Shown here: positions 46,217-59,500 of the stretch, in pieces
How the letters are laid out: each line of letters begins with the position of its first letter
Position numbering within the stretch: the stretch's first letter is position 1
Assembly: GCA_025618425.1 (NCBI GenBank)
Contig: CM046841.1
Coordinates: 12,493,144 to 12,557,143 of the forward strand
Length of the DNA stretch: 64,000 bases
Reading direction: 5' to 3'
Source of the DNA: Heliocidaris tuberculata
Taxonomy: Eukaryota; Echinodermata; Echinoidea; Camarodonta; Echinometridae
Notes under the pieces: generated by a model
Databases searched by the model: none
What the model was told of the DNA's origin: nothing
The model's input: the letters and a program-made list of their open reading frames with translations, nothing else
Made by a program: the position numbers and the translations under genes

Positions 46217-49200
46217 ATGTAGAGATGAGATTGAACCTGCTGCAGAGCTTGATTTGGGCTCTGTCTTTCCTTCTGTTTCGAGTTGCTTGTGCTCTCTCCC
46301 ATTACTGGAAATTTGTACCAGATGAATTGTCTTTGTCTATAGATTGCACTGGGTCATATTTCTGTTGGACTAAGTACTTCAAGATGGAATAATTCTCCAT
46401 GAAACATTTTGGAGTTTGATATCTATTTGGTAACATCTACCATGTTCTTCAGGCAGAGGCCATTGTTCTCTGTCTGTGGAGTGAGCCACGTGATCTTTTC
46501 TGCTCTACTAACCCTACTTGTGATGACACATTTGGGGACTACACAGAGGACAAAACCTTCAAGCATGACTCACCACTATTCAGTCGGAGAACTGATTGCT
46601 CTTAGAGACCGGATTCCAGGAGACAATAGGATTTCCCCCTCATTGTCACGTCATCTAAGGACTTTAGGAATTAGTAAAGAACCAGAGAACAGAAGAGGAC
46701 CTTGGGTCAGAAGGACAAAGCACCACCCTTCTATACATCTTCCTTTACACCAACAAGTCATTGAGCCAGTTGATAAATGTAATCTCTCATATGGCTTTCT
46801 GAATGCCAGGTCTGTTCGGAACAAGACTACCGAGGTTCTTGACTTCATGTTGGACAATAACCTGGATATTCTCGGAATCTGTGAAACGTGGCTCAATAAA
46901 GATGACCAAGCTATTATCGGCGAGCTTACTCCTTCTGGGTTCTCCCTCGAGCATGTCCCCAGACTCTCCAGGAGGGGAGGGGGTGTGGCCTTACTGTTCA
47001 GAAGTGATCTCCATGTTAATATAATCAGCTCTACGGCATCTTATCAATCCACCAGGCTCCAAATGTCCATTCAGTAAATTCTTAGAGGAATTTTCTTCAT
47101 TCCTTGATGGCCATCTCTTTGCAAATGGATCATTCATCATCACAGGAGATTTCAACATACATATGAACAAGTCTGTGGCGCAGACAACATCATTTAAAGA
47201 TCTCCTAAGATCTCATGGACTTGAGCAACACATCTCTGAGCCAACGCATATACATGGACACACCTTAGACTTATTGATTTCGAGACAGTCCGATGAGTGT
47301 AGCTTTTCAGACCTTAGAGTTTCTGGAGGAATATCGGATCACCATGCTCTACTCTGCAATTTTCATCTCCAGCGACCGGAAGCTAGCCGAAAAACCTTAT
47401 CTACAAGAAACATTGCACAAATAGACTTAGCCCGTTTCACTCAAGATCTTAGAGAGAGGAATCTTATTGAACAATGTAACACCGATGATCCTGGTATAGT
47501 TGTTGATAATTACAACACAATAATCAAGGATGTGCTAAACAGTCACGCTCCCCTGAAAACCAGAGTTGTGACGATTCGACCAAACAAGAAATGGTATAAT
47601 GAAGAAATAGCCAGAGAGAAAAGAATCCGGAGACGACTTGAGAGACAGTGGCGAACCTCGAAGTTGGAAATCCACCGGCAACTACTACGCAGAGAGGGAA
47701 AGTACAGTCTCTTATTAGAGCCGCCAAGCAGAAATACTTCAGTGGACTCGTGGAGGAATGTCACGGTGACTCTGGACAACTACACCGTTTAACGAATGAA
47801 CTGCTCAACAGAAGAGACGATTCCTTACTACCAGATCACGATTCGTCTCAGGAACTTGTTAATGACTTCAGTTTGTTCTACGGAAAGAAAGTGGATGATC
47901 TGTGCTCAAATCTATCAGTGGCCCGTACCAGTTCAAGATGTCCTACTGGTGTTGAGCCTAACACCGATGCCATTGATCCTTTCAACTCTTTCCGACCTGT
48001 GACAAATGATGAAGTAATGTCCATCATCCTCAAGTCTTCTTCAAAGACATGTGATCTGGATCCACTGCCGACTCATCTACTGAAGAAGTGTCTTCCTGCT
48101 GTTGTCCCTGCTATCACTAGCATCATCAATTCTTCCTTCAGGTCTGGGACTGTTCCTAAGTCTCTCAAAGTTGCCAATGTTCGACCAATCCTGAAGAGGC
48201 AAGGGCTTGACAAGAATGATATGCACAACTACCGCCCTATCTCCAACCTTCCTTTTCTATCGGTTCCAGCGTGTGTCCATCGATGGTGTAAAGTCTGAAG
48301 CAACGCCTTTGATACACGGAGTGCCTCAGGGATCTGTTGGGGGCCCGCTCCTGTTCTCTGTTTACACTCAACCACTCGGTCAACTCATCAAGAGTCGCAA
48401 CATAGGCTATCACTTCTACGCTGATGATATTCAACTATTTGTCTCATTTCCACCATCTTGTGATAATTTGATGAATGTCGTCAAGTGCTTGGAGGAATGT
48501 GTGGCAGACATCAATTCTTGGATGACTCATAATAATTTGAAGCTCAACGGGTGTAAAACCGAGTTCATGGTTCTTGGCTCAAAGGCCATGCTGAAGAAGA
48601 TTCCGGATAGCTCCGTCACAGTCTGTGATGTTCAGGTCTCCTCCACGAATAAATGCCGGAACCTTGGTGTCTTGATCGACTCTGAAATGACCTTAAATAA
48701 CCATATATCTCATATGAGTAAATGCATCAGATTTCAACTTCGCAATCTATCCCACATCCGAAAATTCCTCACTCGTAAAGCTACAGAAAACATGGTGCAT
48801 TCCCTTATCACTTCTCGGTTGGACTTCTGCAACTCTCTCTTAATACATCTCCCTGACTACCAGTTGCAACGTCTTCAGTTACTCCAGAACTCAGCTGCCA
48901 GACTTGTCACCCTCACCAAAGGCACAACTCACATCTCACCCATTCTCCAAGCACTGCACTGGCTTCCTGTTCGCAAACGTAGCGTCTTCAAAGTAATCCT
49001 TCTTGTCTATCACGTTCTTCATGGCACAGCACCATCATACTTACAGCACTTACTGAAGCACTACGAACCACCACGAAGACTTCGCTCATCTGACACCCAA
49101 CTCCTTTGCATCCCACGATCACGGCACTCCTGGGGAAGGCGATCATTCTCATGCTCTGGCCCTGAGCTCTGGAACACACTCCCTCCTTACCTACGTCATG

Positions 49201-49602
49201 AGAACTCATACTCCCAATTCAAATCTAAGCTTAAATCCTACTTGTTCCCATTATTGTAATTTGTAGCTTTAACCATTTTTTGTTGTTGTTGTAATATCCT
49301 TAGTTCAACTTAGTCAATGCAATCTAATTTGAAATTGTGATATTTCTTTTGTTTGTTTCCTGTTAATAATAATTGTGTAATAATGAATCATTGTATAATG
49401 TTATCTCCTACTCAACTTAGATGTATATATTTCCATGTCAACAGTAATATGCCCCATATCTCGCTCTCTTTCTTACTATCTTTCTCTCTCTCTCTCCTTC
49501 TTTTTCTTCTCTTCTCTTCTCTCTCTCTCTCTTAACTGCGCCAGGAGTGTCATTTTTGACAGACATGGCGCAATATAAATACTCATAATTATTATTATTA
49601 TT
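46217..49602 (+). mobile_element. Damaged APE-type LINE (CR1/L2-like) inserted in the minisatellite
   Basis: The endonuclease is visible in two frames: FLNARSVRNK, ICETWL (46.8-46.9 kb), then ITGDFNIH and ISDHHALL (47.1-47.35 kb). An internal deletion near 47045 removed about 30-40 residues. A frameshift lies near 47700. The RT keeps NYRPISNLPF, then jumps near 48258 to RFQRVSIDGVKS, HGVPQGS and FYADD; the part with the motif A Asp is gone. The C-terminus has HWLPVRKRSVFK and ELWNTLPPYLR to the stop at 49259. The 3' end has a small hairpin region 'gcgcaatataaatactcata' and an (ATT)n tail at 49586-49602, where the minisatellite restarts. It cannot be active. Confidence 0.9.
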
Positions 49603-50035
49603 CTGTCATTGGTATTTTCCCACAGGCATTCTCCAATTGGAATTCTCCCATTTGCATTCTCCCATTGGCATTCTCCCATTTGAATTCTCCCATTATTGGC
49701 GTTCTCCCATTGACATTTTTCCATTAGTATTCTCCCACTGGCATTCTCACATTGGTATATTCCCACTGGCATTCTCCAATTGGTATTCTCCCATTGGTAT
49801 TCTCCTATTGATATTCTCCCATTGAAATTCTTCCATTGCAAGTCTCCCATTGGTATTCTCCCATCAGCAATCTTTAATTGGAATTCTCTCATTGGCATTC
49901 TTCCATTGTCATTCTCCCTTTTGCATTTCCCCATCGCCATTCTCCCATGGTATTTTACCATTGGTATTTTCATAATTATAGGCATTCTGCCATGATATTT
50001 TACCATTGGTAGGCTATTTTCATATAGGCATTCCA
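49603..50035. repeat. 14-bp minisatellite, right part (~31 units)
   Basis: Continuation of the array at 45322-46216 after the LINE, more degenerate ('cattggtattttcccac', 'cattctccaattgg'). A small ~27-bp duplication 'atcagatgtgtaatataagg' follows at 50063-50116. Confidence 0.85.
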
Positions 50036-50119
50036 CTTGCGCCATTAAGGCAAAAAATAATATCAGATGTGTAATATAAGGTAGGCCCTATCAGATGTGT
50101 AATATAAGGTAGGCCCACA

Positions 50120-51240
50120 TTGCTTTATAAACACATTGAAGGAAGTGCAAGAAATGTCCTGTAAACTAAGAAGCTTTTACAGTTTAGCGTTTATGGCATT
50201 ATCAAATGGAGGAATGACACAGAATAATTCAGGACGTGTATAATATACAAATGCGTACTTCCAGTTGAGGCCCTGGATGAAACTACGGTACCAGATGTGA
50301 GATGAATACGCCTATTATCCAAGGAGAGCAGTGTCGAAGGAAAATTGTCCAATTCACTTTTTTTTTACCGAGGGTATCACTGAATTAAACAGCTACGAGA
50401 ATATAGGCAGTATACGGTATATTTAGTTTATATCCTTCACCCTTAACTACAGAGTATAAGGTAGATCTACTGGCCTCAGATCTACATTAAGACATAAAAT
50501 TTATATCTGCATCTAACTGTTAGTTTACGTCTGTCAATTGACTGATATTAAAATTTATGAATTTTTAGAATATTAAATGATATTATATCAAATCATCATA
50601 TATGTATCATATAGAATTATTATACATGTATTATATTAAAATTTTAAAAATATTATGAAGTTAATGATGATGGACATTTACTCACTCAGGTTTTAGTTGA
50701 ACTGCTTTCTTGATGACAGAGATTTAGAAATAGATTTATTCAAAATATATATATTCATGAAGTAAGAGGAATAACCCTCCGATCCTGGGAATTTAACAGG
50801 GGTTTGTTCGGCACAGTGCAGACAATCCTGAAGTGTAAACGGATAATTAATTTTTACCGAAATGATGACATTTTCAAACACCGGTGTCTTAAACAATAGA
50901 TGAATTCATGACGTCCCAATAAAGTATTTACTTATTGTCTGTGACGGATGTCTTACGCCCAGTATAGTTACGACAGTATCCGAGAATAGCACTACTGTAC
51001 CCTGGTTGTGACGTCATATGGTACCCCTGATGGCAATTTGCTCATTTGCACGAGGCCCGGATGAATTTCGTCGCAGTCGTGATGGACCAATTTAACTATG
51101 GGTATTCTTTTATAATAATCAAGGGAAAAAAAGCATGCTTCATTGTGATGAGTCAATTATCAGATTAAAAAAAAAAAAAAAAACACCTTTCCAGACCTCT
51201 ATACTCATTTTTCACCCAACAAAATAATGTGTAGGAACAT
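50120..51240. other. AT-rich non-coding
   Basis: No gene found; a poly-A run at about 51168-51183 precedes the palindrome. Confidence 0.4.
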
Positions 51241-51248
51241 GATGTCAA

Positions 51249-51296
51249 GTTGAACCAAGGAGTTATCACAGTTCTGTGATAACTCCTTGGTTGAAC
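51249..51296. repeat. Near-perfect 48-bp palindrome
   Basis: The 23-base arms differ at one base and are separated by only TT (51272-51273). Confidence 0.95.
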
Positions 51297-51299
51297 AAG

Positions 51300-52380
51300 C
51301 CCTTATCAGTCATTGACAATGAACGCGTCGCCCATTAATTTTTTGCAAACAAATGATATAGTTAATATCTGATTGAGTAATTTCATGGTAACCAACCAGC
51401 AGTATTGCTAGGAGATTTATTAAGCCTGTATTAGCTTCATATTGTGTGGGAAAGATACTATTAATGATTGGGAGGGGGGGGGGGGGCGTTGCTCTTTTTG
51501 ACAAATAGAGGTAGAACAAAGGGCACAATACTGGTGTTTCCTTTCAATGGAACACACTTTAAATTAATAACAAGTCGGAAAATAGAAGTGATATCAAGCT
51601 GAAGTTGCAGATTAAAGTTTTAAAACTGTGGTGGAGTAGGTTCTCAGAGACTTCTATAAAACAGTTCTTAAAGAGTTGCTTTAATAGAAGAATCTTTGGT
51701 ATCTTCTGGCAAAAAACAGATCATAAACATATGTGCGCATCAGAAGATAATAGACTTCCTCTGTGGATTCTTTTTTCTTCTTTTTCGTTAAACAGGAACC
51801 CACAAAAACAAGCTGTGCTTTCCAGTGGGTTCCCTTTTTCATTTCTGATTTTGTATTTTGCTTTACAATGTAAATTGCGTTGATATGGAATGAAAGGAAT
51901 CAAATCAAACACGTAACCATTGGTTATCAAGCAAATACACAGGCAAACATATATTTTGTACATGACAGTAAAATGAGCTACTAATCGACTTCTTGAGATA
52001 ATAATTGCTTCGTCAGAGCTATATTAGACAGCCGCTGTTATTTAGACTTTGCTCCCCATTATGTCGACACTTATTTTACTAATTATTATGATTTACTGAT
52101 TAAATAACACAAGTTAGTCTATGTTCCATCCGCTAACATCTATAAATATATTTTTTCTCGTCAACATTACATTCCTTACACCCCCTCCCATCTCTCTCAC
52201 TTTCTCTGTCTCTCTCTCTCCTGATTAGATTATGGATTTTAATGACCTAGCTTTATCTTATTATAATGGTGGAACAGACATTGTTTTCATTACATATCAT
52301 CTGAAATATTCAAATATTATAATAAATCTATAAATATTATAATACATATATATAATATAAACATTGGTATGATTTTCATC
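51300..52380. other. Non-coding with G-tract
   Basis: G-tract at about 51473-51486. No supported gene. Confidence 0.4.
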
Positions 52381-52384
52381 AAGG

Positions 52385-52524
<140 letters not shown>

Positions 52525-52719
52525 GTAAGGAAATAACATATACAACAGCTTTGGCAACTCTCGTGGAAATAAATACAATTTGAAAGGAAATGATAAATAT
52601 ATAGGCCTATAGTGTGGGGTGAGGGTGTGTAAACCTGTATATGGTTTTTCTCTTTACATGTCCAAGATACAACTTTAGCATCACGCTTTGCATTTTTGTA
52701 GTATGATTTGAATATTGAG

Positions 52720-53345
52720 CGGGCGAGCAAAAAATATTCAAAATTTGTGAGGTCGCAACTACATCGTAATATAAAAATGGGGAAACACAATTCTGATGGG
52801 GTTTCATTTGCAAAATTTCACAATGAAAATTTATTTAATAAGCTATACTTTTAATAGGAGCGAGCGTAGCGAGCGAGCATTTGGAACTATTGGCTCTAAG
52901 TCACTTTAGATTAGGGGCACATGTTATGGGAAAGGGAAACGTGGTACTTATCATGAGGAAAAGGACACTTATTAGAAAAATAAATCAATGTGTAGTAAAG
53001 GTAGTAAAGACAGTTATCAGAGGTGAAAGGGGGTATTGATAAGAACGGAAAAATGTTCTTATAAAGTAGAAAAATTAAATCAGTGCCTATATATTACAAA
53101 GAAAAAAAACTGACTTGTTACATTAAAAGGGTTAAAAGGGATTAAAAGGGATAAATGCTCTTGTTGAAATAGGATCATTTATCAAAGGTAAGGTGAGGGA
53201 TGAGGTGTAATTATCAAAATGGGCACTTATAAGAATATGGAACGGGAACTTATTCGAAAGAAAAATGGAGGTACTTATCTGAAGTTAAAGGGGAAAGTAG
53301 GGGCACTGTGCCCACATGCAAACCCCGGAGCGGTGCTTCTGACCG
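52720..53345. repeat. Degenerate dispersed repeat with 'gcgagcgtagcgagcgagc'
   Basis: Starts near 'gagcgggcgagcaaaaaata', has 'gagcgagcgtagcgagcgag' at 52859, then loosely repeated 'ggcacttat(c/a)agaa' phrases to about 53300. No coding sense. Confidence 0.4.
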
Positions 53346-53349
53346 GGTC

Positions 53350-54155
53350 TACATGTTATGATTGTCATTTCATCATTCTTCTTTGTATAGTTGGGTGATG
53401 ATGACACAGGTCATCATCCTCGATAAATATTGGGGGTGCTGTATTCCCTCTTTCCCCACCACATTCGATTCCTGTGACTATATTTTCATTTCAATTTTGA
53501 AAATTGTTAGTATTACCAATAACATGAGTGTGGAAAAATTGCATTATAAAGGAAAGTTACCGACTGAACCCTCTAAATCGAGAATAATTACATGGACCTT
53601 TAATCTAAATTATTTTTCTGCATTATATGGCTTTGAAAAAAAAAAATCACCTTAAAATATATTGAGGTATGGTAACACAGGCCACCCCCCCCCCCTCCGC
53701 ACTTCAATTTAAAAAAAAAACAACAACAACAAAAAACCTTTCCATATCCCTCCCAGATCAACACCCATGTTTGTATAATTTGAAGTAGATGGTTTTCACT
53801 TTCTAGTAGTATAAAAATATATCGGGAAAATCAGAAGCAACGATAAAATTGTAGATAAATATTAATAAATTCATATAGGTCTAAATCTACAATATTGTAC
53901 ATAATATCTAGATCTATATTGAAATAAATAATATATAAATTTGAATAATATTAATAGATATAATATATCAAATTATATCTATCTAAAACATATAATATAA
54001 ATGTATATTTTCCTTTTTTTTCTGGCGGGGTGAAACCTGGGGGGGGGGGGGGAATGTTTGTACACACCATCCCCCCACCTGAAAAGTGGGGGGATGCATA
54101 CCCCCCCATCCCCCCCCCCCCGCTATCTACGCCCCTGAATATAAATGTCCACAAC

Positions 54156-54160
<5 letters not shown>
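53350..54160. other. Non-coding, with G/C-tract repeat
   Basis: AT-rich; C-tract at about 53683 and a G/C-tract block at 54030-54135 ending 'ctatctacgcccctgaat'. No gene. Confidence 0.4.

Positions 54161-54197
<37 letters not shown>
54158..54197. repeat. (CT)n microsatellite
   Basis: About 19 CT units. Confidence 0.95.
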
Positions 54198-54201
<4 letters not shown>

Positions 54202-54470
54202 TTAAAGATAAAGGAATGCATAAATCATGGCCTTTCGTACATTTTCATGGTGGAAAAAAACTTACACTTTACCATTACATATCAGGAATTAATGCGTCTC
54301 TTCCACCTTTAATCATAAGAAAAGAACTTTTAAGTAATTGTAAGTTCACAAAGAGTAGAGACGTAAATCGCAGTATGACAGCAAAGAGAAGTGCCAATAT
54401 GATATTATTCAAACCCCCCAAAGTGATCTCAACTTTCAGAGATTGACAACTTTCTTATACCTATCTAATT

Positions 54471-54552
54471 CAAATTCAGTGGAAGTTTGAATTGAAATTC
54501 AATTCCAATTGAAATTCAATTCCTATTGAAATTCAAACTTCCACTGAATTTG
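54471..54552. repeat. 82-bp nested palindrome
   Basis: Outer arms CAAATTCAGTGGAAGTTTGA and its reverse complement enclose two copies of 'gaaattcaattcc'. Could form a long hairpin. Confidence 0.9.
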
Positions 54553-54559
54553 TTTATTT

Positions 54560-55790
54560 CCTGCTTCGACGCAGAGTTGTACGAGAGTTCAATTCCCATT
54601 GTGAATGAAACAGTTTTCCCAGGTAATACAAAGTTTATCTTTTATTTTTTTTTTTCGTCTTTTCCTCTTCTGCTTCCTCTCGATCATCATCATCATAATT
54701 ATCACAATCGTCATCTTCTTCTTCTTTTCTTCTCTATCTTCTTCATCAATTTCTTCACTTCCCTTCTCTTCAAAATACGGGTATTTCTTACTATTTTTGC
54801 CTTCCCTTTCTCTTTCTCATTCGTTCTTTCGCTGAAATAATGTAACATTAATTGTACTTACTGTGTAAAGAGCTAACGATCACCAGTATTGTGAACTGTA
54901 TGACAATCCGTGTCTACGTGCATGTGCCACTGAGAAGCTGACGACCTTTGTATTAAGAATGTTACTGACAACGGCACAAGACATACGTTTATCTTCAATG
55001 GCGGTGCCAAAGGGAAGTGAGGGAGATGCATTTTCTCCCTTACGGCGTCACAGCCTCGATCCACTTCCCTCATGTCCCTAGTTTAGTCAGTTCCCACACC
55101 ACAAAGAGATTTGATTTTCGTTGTATACTCCCATTTTTCCCCCCTTACATTCAACTCCCCTGTCTTTACTGTTAATGATTATCATTGTTTTGTTTTGTCA
55201 AATTTTTTATACACACCTACACAATGTATAAGTTGATGTTCTTCAAATTTTTATATATACAACTCAAATTATCCGACGAAACACACACATGAAACGCTCA
55301 CACGCGCACAGCAAAGTCTCATCTTTTCTTCATATTTTTGTTGTCCCTTGTTGCTTCTTTCGTTGTTCAATTGAGAATAGATATTGATACTGATTCTTAA
55401 TTACAATCTTAGTTGGTAAATGAAGTAAAATTCCACCTGATAAAAAGATGAAAACTTGCGTGTGGTAAAGACCGAAAGAGAATTTCAAGAATAAACACCA
55501 ACGCTGTAAACTCACAGATAAAAAGCATAGGGAAGTAATATAAAGTGTAACAGTAAAGTGTAACAGTAAAGTGGAAACGTCTTGAATTATTCCAATGCAA
55601 TAATCATATCATTGAGCCTGCATTTATTATTATTATTTTTTTAACTTAGATGCATGTTGACAATTTTTACGGAGCAAATCAGTCAATGCAAAACATATCA
55701 TAACTATTCTCACAAATAGCGCGCGAAGTCAATTAAATATTCATGCAATTCTTGATGGTCATGCTTATATTCTAGGATCCAAACGGTGTT
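54560..55790. other. Non-coding
   Basis: Pyrimidine-rich text to about 54830, then AT-rich sequence. No family resemblance in any frame. Confidence 0.4.
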
Positions 55791-55794
55791 ACCG

Positions 55795-56262
55795 CCCTGG
55801 GGGGGGGGGGGGGCACTCAAGATTTATGTTGACGGGGATGTGCCTCAGCCAACCCCAAAATGGGGGTCTAAGGAACTGACTAGAAGCGAAAAAACATAGG
55901 GTCTTTGGAACGGTGGATCTATACCCAGCTGAGCGAAAAAAACATGGTCTAAGAAACCACGGCGCTTAGTGTGGGGATTCTATAGTGCATGCATTTTGCG
56001 CACGCAAGTGAATGGACGTACGCACGCGAGAGCAAGGGAACGGGGCGCGCCGGGGGAAACGGGGAGAGAGACGAGCGCTTTTGTTCCGGCCTAGTATCTT
56101 GAGAACGCGTGAGAAGGGTAAGAACGGCAGTTTATGGAAATTCGGATATCTTGAGAACGGCGATCGGCCGTTGAAAAAGGGGGTCGTCAAAGCGGCACAT
56201 ACCCGTCTGTCCAATATATTGATGGCCCCCACCCGGGGTGGGGTGGGGGGGGGGGGGGTTAC
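55795..56262. repeat. G-tract interspersed repeat (relative of 1-300)
   Basis: Starts with a G-tract and 'gcactcaagatttatgttg', includes 'gtctttggaacgg', a GC-rich middle and 'gcggcacataccc', ends with 'cccacccggggtgggg' and a G-tract. Confidence 0.65.
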
Positions 56263-56305
56263 CGCTTGAGCTTCCGTGAGATCGCGCAAGAATCACAAGT
56301 TCTCT

Positions 56306-56461
56306 GGGCCCCGTTTCATGAAACTTGATATCTACTAGTATATAAAAAGTTACAATAACAGTTATAAGCTACCGAAATACTTGCATCTGATCGGCTGAGA
56401 TGAAATTTGTCATAGATATATGGTAGTTGTCATTGATAATAAGTTTTATGAAACAGGACCC
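56306..56461. mobile_element. 'GTTTCATGAAAC' MITE
   Basis: Starts GGGCCCCGTTTCATGAAAC and ends GTTTTATGAAACAGGACCC, with 'agcttataac'-type centre text inverted relative to 42687. It lies just downstream of the lipase B stop, as 34379-34536 does for the MS4A-like gene. Confidence 0.75.
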
Positions 56462-56501
56462 TGCAGCCGAGATGCAGGATACTGACTCAAATATCACACT
56501 C

Positions 56502-59500
56502 CTAACTCAGACTATACGGCGAGTCTTCATTCGTCTCCAGATAATAAACACCCTCTCCTTTCCCCTTATCGGCCCAGTACCCCATATGTGGACACGGTAC
56601 AGTCTGGTTGCACTGCAAGAAGTCCCCTTCTTCCATTCGATTCCAGTTGGTGGCGGTTCGCATTGAGGCGAATCTTGCAGTGGCTGAGTGTGAGACGGAT
56701 TCAAGGAAGAGATCAAGTGCACGCAGGTGATCGCAAACAGGGTTCACGACACAGCCCGGTTGAGACTCGCCACCATTTGGGTAAAAGTCTTGATGGCCCA
56801 GCTAGGGTGTTGGTTTTAAAGAAAAAGAGAGAAAAAAAAAATTGTAACAAAATTGATAAACAAATATCTTCTGTTTGGAGGCAGAAGGGCTCTTGAGTCT
56901 TGCTTTAAACGTTAACTCCTTTCTGCCTCTCATAGAAAATTATGTCACTTATATGCCATGTCCTTATAATGCATTAATAATCTTATCGCCGTCGAGTGAC
57001 TAGCAGCGACCTTTTCAAAATGAAGGGACTAATGTGACAAAAATGGATAAGCCTACCAAGACCTGTAATGATATTATGCCACGTTAAGCCCGGCTCAGAC
57101 GAGGAGTCATTTCGACTGCGTCAGTACCTGCGCTAATCAAGACTCTGAGAAGGTAATTTAACTATACGCCAGTCGTTAAAAGCATTGTTTGTACTCTTCG
57201 TTTTGCAATCAATTTTTAAACGATATCACTCTTTCATGACGCGCGAAGGACCGTAGAATTGACTTACGTTGTCCCAACGTCAGCAAAATGACGCCTGGTG
57301 TGAACCGGGCTTTATAGTCAGGGAGACAGCCGTTAATGGAGGACAACGGATGTCCTCCATTTAAGAGACATGATTGTGTCGTAATAGTGAACAAGTGTTA
57401 CATCGGAGAAAAATTCCTGGATTCAATCGTATTGCAGTGACACATCAAATTTGATTTTCATCACGGCTTAATTGACTACACTGATTACTATAGAATCTTC
57501 ATCTTATTTAGGAGCGTGAAAGTCATGATCATTAAACCGTTTGCCTATTCATATTTCCTTGCTATTTTGCTTTTGTTTCTGGACTTTTGGTAAACAGTAT
57601 AGCACGTGAAAATATGACTCCGTATATTTTTGCTTGACGTTTTTTTCAGGAATTGTACCCCCCTAAAAAATTCTGGATCCGCCCCTAATCAAAATGTAGG
57701 TAAAATTTTCACTATCGCTTATCCCATTCATCAAACCAAAATGGCCAGCGGTGTTGATCCCGTCAAGAGGTATTTGAAAACTCAATATATTTTTTTTTTT
57801 CGTTCTTAATCCTCCGTTTCTGAACTCACCTAATTAATAGAAAACTGTTCAGAGGATATTTTAGGCAGCCTATCATATGAACGAATTGGGTGGAAAACTA
57901 ACGAAATATAAGTAATCATCTTTGCCTTTGTCGAGATTAAATATAAAATGTCTGCCTAATTACCTCATCCATCAAACCGAAGCCCCCTGCGACGATGATC
58001 TCCCCATCAGTGTGTATAACGTCAACAAAGATGGCGTCCGTTCGGTCCAGTTTGCACTCGGCTCCAGTGAGGGAACCTCCAAATTCAGGTCCAGCTGGGT
58101 CTAGACCTGTTGATTTTTTTAGAGAGAATAATTAGAAGATGAATTTCGCTGTATGGTTTGTTTGTATATCTAATCTATTTCAGTTCATGTTTGCCTGTTT
58201 GTTTGTTTCGTATTCCCTTTCCATCTGTATCGTAATGTTTCTATTTTTTAAAAGGAGGATTTGTAGAACGTCATACCTTTTTGTATTAAAGGGAATCTTG
58301 AGTTCTATATAGGAAAGGCGAAAAATAATTTGTGAGCTCTCTCATTCCTTTTATGTTAGTTTGGAAGAACATCATAGTAGAAACATCCCCTGAAAAGGAT
58401 TGCTCTTCAAATGCTCTTATACTCGAAATAAGACTAGAAATAACTGAAATGTTCGGGTCGAACATTCATGCCACTTGTGTGTGTAGTCCCATATACACAT
58501 TTCTGTGTACAGTACATGACTGTGCATTTCAGCGAGACTGGGTCAATGTCTAATCTATTTTGATGATTCCAAAACAACACAGTATAAAACAATTCTTATA
58601 TGTAGACATGGTCAACCTTTTCCTATTTCTTTGAGACAGTTTCTTTCACAATGTAACCGCATGACCAGGGGGGGGGGGGGGCGTTTCAGCCATTCAGATG
58701 CAAGGATTTCAGTAGCTTATAACAGTTGTCGGATAAAATATCCGACAACTTCCTTTCATGAAACGCTCCCCAGAACTCTACTTTATCTTTAATGGGCAAT
58801 ATAGAAAGTAGACTACAAATACAGCCAATAGGCATTCACCTTTGGTATATGCTCACAACTTTTTTTCGTAAGCGTTATTATTGAGAAAGAAAACTAAAAA
58901 TCCAAAGGAATGGAAAGAGTAGGAAAGAAGGCAATATTGGAAATTAAAAAAAAAAACTCATCTCATATTTCTTTGCCCCCCCCCCTCCCCAACCAACACA
59001 CCAACACACCAACACCCCTTAACCCCTCCACAGAAAGAGCCTTGGAAGCCTTCGGGATTTCCCAGAAAAATGTTTGGGAGGACGGGGTGGGGGGGGGGGG
59101 GGGGGGGGGGGAGGGTAGGGAATCCGCATTGCCCAAATTCTCTCTATGCTCACATTGTGCGTTTTTCGACAAAAAAAAAAATCAAAAAAAAAAAAAAATC
59201 ATAATTTCCTGTTTACCTGTGATTCTTCCCAATCTGCCTGCAAGGGCCTCACCAGTGTACCCGGCCGTATGAGCACCAAGACTATGTCCTATCAGGTGCA
59301 CACTGTCGAGGGTCGCTCCTGTCTCTTCAGTTAGCCTTTCGATCAACCGTGCGACCTGGACGCCGACTACGCGTGTATCAGCTCGGGCCTGGTCGTAGTC
59401 CAGGGTTGCGGCTGCTTCACTCCAGTCCACCATTATCACATTCACGTCCTGGAAGAAGGAAGGGGAAAAAAAGGAGAAATAGAACAGCAACAACTACACA

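Noticed and set aside
45209..46392. Open frames of 337 and 315 residues (plus) and 165 residues (minus) rich in Pro/His/Trp or Gly/Asn/Trp
   Set aside because: They are the six-frame reading of the 14-bp minisatellite; no splice context, codon bias or family resemblance supports a protein gene.
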